A DNA stretch of 14,799 nucleotides, from positions 1 to 14,799 of the forward strand of contig PXTQ01000019.1 of NCBI GenBank assembly GCA_003022505.1, written 5' to 3'. Positions 12,735 through 14,799 of this stretch are shown here, one piece after another. Every line of letters starts with the position of its first letter. The first letter of the stretch is position 1. Below the pieces are notes generated by a model. The model was not told the DNA's origin, did no database searches, and worked only from the letters and a program-made list of their open reading frames with translations. The stretch is from Bacteroidetes bacterium QS_8_64_10 (GTDB taxonomy: Bacteria > Bacteroidota > Rhodothermia > Rhodothermales > Salinibacteraceae). The position numbers and the translations under genes were made by a program.

Positions 12735-14799
12735 CAAAAACTACCTCAAGATCGCCTGGCGCAACTTGAAGCGCCGCCCCGGCTACACCCTCATCAACGT
12801 CGGGGGGCTGGCCGTGGGGATGGCAGCGTGCTTGCTGATTGCCCTTTTCGTGCGAGATGAGCTTTCCTACGACGACTTCCACGAAAACGCGGACCGCATC
12901 TATCGTCTCAACACGGTCACGGAACGCGGGAACCGGACGCACGAGAGCCTCCACATGCCCGCGCCGATGGCACCGAGCCTCGTGCGCGAGCAACCTGCCG
13001 TCGAAAGCGCCGTGCGGCTCTACCAGCTTTACAGAGCACGCGTGGAACGCGGCGGCGAGACGTTCTACGAGAGCGGCTTCTTCGTCGTCGACTCGACCTT
13101 CTTCGAGGTTTTCGGTTTCCCGCTGATGCAGGGCGACCCATCGACCGCACTTAAGGCGCCCTACAACGTGGTCATCTCGCAGAAGATGGCGGAGAAGCAT
13201 TTCGGCGGCGAGAACCCGTTGGGACAAACTATCACGCTAAAGGCCAACGAGTACTACACGGGGGAGCGAACGTCCTACACCGTGACCGGCGTAACGCGCG
13301 TTCCGCAGAACTCGCACCTTCAGTTCAATTTTCTAACTTCCTTTGCGACGCTCCGCACGTCAACCCCTAACGATCACAAGGAAAGTCCCTGGCTCTACAG
13401 CGCCTATTACACCTATTTGCTGTTGGATGAGGAAGCCGATCCGAGTGAGATAGAATCGGCGGTGCGCGCGCTCGAAATCGACCAAAGAGACATACCGGGA
13501 GCCGCTCTCGAGGACGCCCGCCTCGACTACGTTCTCCAGCCGATTGAGCGCATTCATCTGCACTCCAATACCAACGACGAACTCCAGCCCGGCGGCGACC
13601 CGCGCTACCTCTACATCTTCGCCGCCGTTGCCCTCCTGATTCTGGGGGTGGCCTGCGTTAATTACACGAACCTGGCGACGGCCCGGTCGGCACGACGTGC
13701 CCGCGAGGTGGGGGTGCGCAAGACGGTCGGCGCGACGCGCGGCTCGCTGGCCGGGCAGTTTCTGGGCGAAGCGCTCGTCTTCAGCTTCCTGGCGCTGGTG
13801 GTGGCGCTGGGCCTGACCCGGCTCGCGCTACCGTTCTTCGATGACCTGCTGGGCCGCCCGCTGAGTTTCAGCTACGCGCGAGACGGCGGGATGCTCGCGG
13901 CGCTTGCGGCGGCAGGCCTGGCGGGGGGCCTTCTTAGCGGGAGCTACCCGGCGCTCTTTCTCTCGCGTTTTCATCCGACGGAGGTGCTGCGCGGGGATTT
14001 CCGGCTGGGACGGCGCGGGGCGCTCTTGCGCGGTGGACTGCTTGTCTTTCAGTTCGGCGTCTCCGTGGCGCTGGTGGCCGGGACGGTCGTCATCGGTCAG
14101 CAACTCGACCACGTGCGCAGCCGGCGGCTGGGCCTGGACGCGGAGCGCGTGGTGACGGTCCACGCCCGCGACGCGCTGGATAACAGCTACGATGCGTTCA
14201 AGAGCGAGTTGCTTCAGCAGCCGGGCGTCGAGCACGTCTCGGCGGCGTCACGGGAGTTGCCTTTTCCGGTGGACCGCGACATGGCGACGGGTCTTGCGCC
14301 AGAGGGGGTGGACACGGGCAACGAGCGCGGCATAATGGACGTCAACACGTTGATGGTGGCCCCGGATTTCACCGAGACGATGGGCATTTCGCTCGCGCGC
14401 GGGCGCGACTTCACGAGTGGGGACCGTAGCGAGCGTGAAGACGGTCGGAGGCCGGTCTTGATCAACGAAGCTGCCGCCGAAGCCTTCGGATGGGAGGAAC
14501 CAGTAGGAAAAACCTTCACCGAGGACGGTGATCAGATACCCGTGATCGGTGTCGTGAAGAATTTCAACTACCAGTCGCTCAAAACGAAGATCGAGCCGCT
14601 GGTCTTGATGCCCTACATGTATCAGGAAGATCACGTGATGGTGCGCGTGCAGCCGGGGAGCCTGCCGCAGACGCTGGAGAAGATCCAGGCGACGTGGGGA
14701 CAATTCTCCGACGCGTCGTTCGACTACGGTTTCCTCGACCGCCGTTTCGAGATCGGTGAACCCGGCGACATCGCACTCCTCGGCGAACTCGCGGGCTGC
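12730..14799 (+). CDS. MacB/FtsX-family ABC transporter permease (3' end outside the window)
   Basis: The frame from the ATG at 12730 is open for 690 codons to the window edge. Begins LKNYLKIAWRNLKRRPGY, then a membrane helix (about 21-42), a MacB-type periplasmic domain with SYDDFHENADRIYRL near its start, helices with the FtsX motif ARSARRAREVGVRKTVGATRGSLAGQFLGEAL (about 318-350), GGLLSGSYPALFLSRFHPTEVLRG, RGGLLVFQFGVSVALVAGTVVIGQQ (helix), and a second periplasmic domain (PVIGVVKNFNYQSLKTKIEP). The second FtsX unit and stop lie beyond the edge. It is a paralogue of the permease at 8984, diverged over most of its length but close at the start and sharing the hairpin/ACGCAAAC leader. It was probably once directly next to it; the two are now separated by the minus-strand toxin-antitoxin block. 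No internal lesion is visible in this part. Confidence 0.9.
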   Translation, partial: MLKNYLKIAWRNLKRRPGYTLINVGGLAVGMAACLLIALFVRDELSYDDFHENADRIYRLNTVTERGNRTHESLHMPAPMAPSLVREQPAVESAVRLYQLYRARVERGGETFYESGFFVVDSTFFEVFGFPLMQGDPSTALKAPYNVVISQKMAEKHFGGENPLGQTITLKANEYYTGERTSYTVTGVTRVPQNSHLQFNFLTSFATLRTSTPNDHKESPWLYSAYYTYLLLDEEADPSEIESAVRALEIDQRDIPGAALEDARLDYVLQPIERIHLHSNTNDELQPGGDPRYLYIFAAVALLILGVACVNYTNLATARSARRAREVGVRKTVGATRGSLAGQFLGEALVFSFLALVVALGLTRLALPFFDDLLGRPLSFSYARDGGMLAALAAAGLAGGLLSGSYPALFLSRFHPTEVLRGDFRLGRRGALLRGGLLVFQFGVSVALVAGTVVIGQQLDHVRSRRLGLDAERVVTVHARDALDNSYDAFKSELLQQPGVEHVSAASRELPFPVDRDMATGLAPEGVDTGNERGIMDVNTLMVAPDFTETMGISLARGRDFTSGDRSEREDGRRPVLINEAAAEAFGWEEPVGKTFTEDGDQIPVIGVVKNFNYQSLKTKIEPLVLMPYMYQEDHVMVRVQPGSLPQTLEKIQATWGQFSDASFDYGFLDRRFEIGEPGDIALLGELAGC

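Overview
The window looks like a chromosomal segment of a high-GC member of the Bacteroidota/Rhodothermota side of the tree, probably Rhodothermales (Salinibacter-like). The grounds are large FtsX/MacB-type permeases beginning with the [WL]KNYLKIA-RNLKRRPGY signature, a histidine kinase/sigma-54 regulator pair of the kind common in that group, and start codons without a visible Shine-Dalgarno sequence. The lineage is an inference; no rRNA or marker gene is present.

Layout. Positions 1-117 hold the 3' end of an unidentified gene. A broken Xaa-Pro aminopeptidase follows (417-1390), then an intact GT4-like glycosyltransferase (about 1630-2898). Convergent to it is a dihydrodipicolinate reductase-fold dehydrogenase (2934-3950, minus). 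Next on the minus strand are a sensor histidine kinase (4267-5454, N-terminus damaged) and its NtrC-type sigma-54 activator (5760-7139). Divergent from the activator, on the plus strand, are an HlyD/MacA-type membrane fusion protein (7557-8912) and a MacB/FtsX-family permease (8984-11292, with a one-base frameshift in a G7 run near its end). A minus-strand block then carries a 72-residue charged protein and a two-gene AbiE-like toxin-antitoxin pair (11661-12613). A second, paralogous permease (12730 to the window edge) follows.

How it may work together. The kinase, the sigma-54 activator, the adaptor and the permeases look like a signal-responsive export module built around one divergent promoter region (7140-7556). 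That region holds two near-identical short palindromes exactly 21 bp apart, 56-90 bp upstream of a weak -24/-12-like sequence. This is the geometry expected for activator sites and a sigma-54 promoter. No ATPase gene for the permeases lies in the window. The AbiE-like pair sits between the two permeases, its outer edges close to two exact 16-base direct repeats.

Two further themes stand out. First, most intergenic gaps carry short imperfect tandem arrays with a 7-8 bp period. Several occur as inverted pairs around a unit, and three are coupled to a GGGCGATC/GATCGCCC hairpin. Second, three genes (aminopeptidase, kinase, first permease) carry frame-disrupting lesions. Two of these look like losses of roughly a hundred bases each, so either real decay or consensus/assembly error must be considered.
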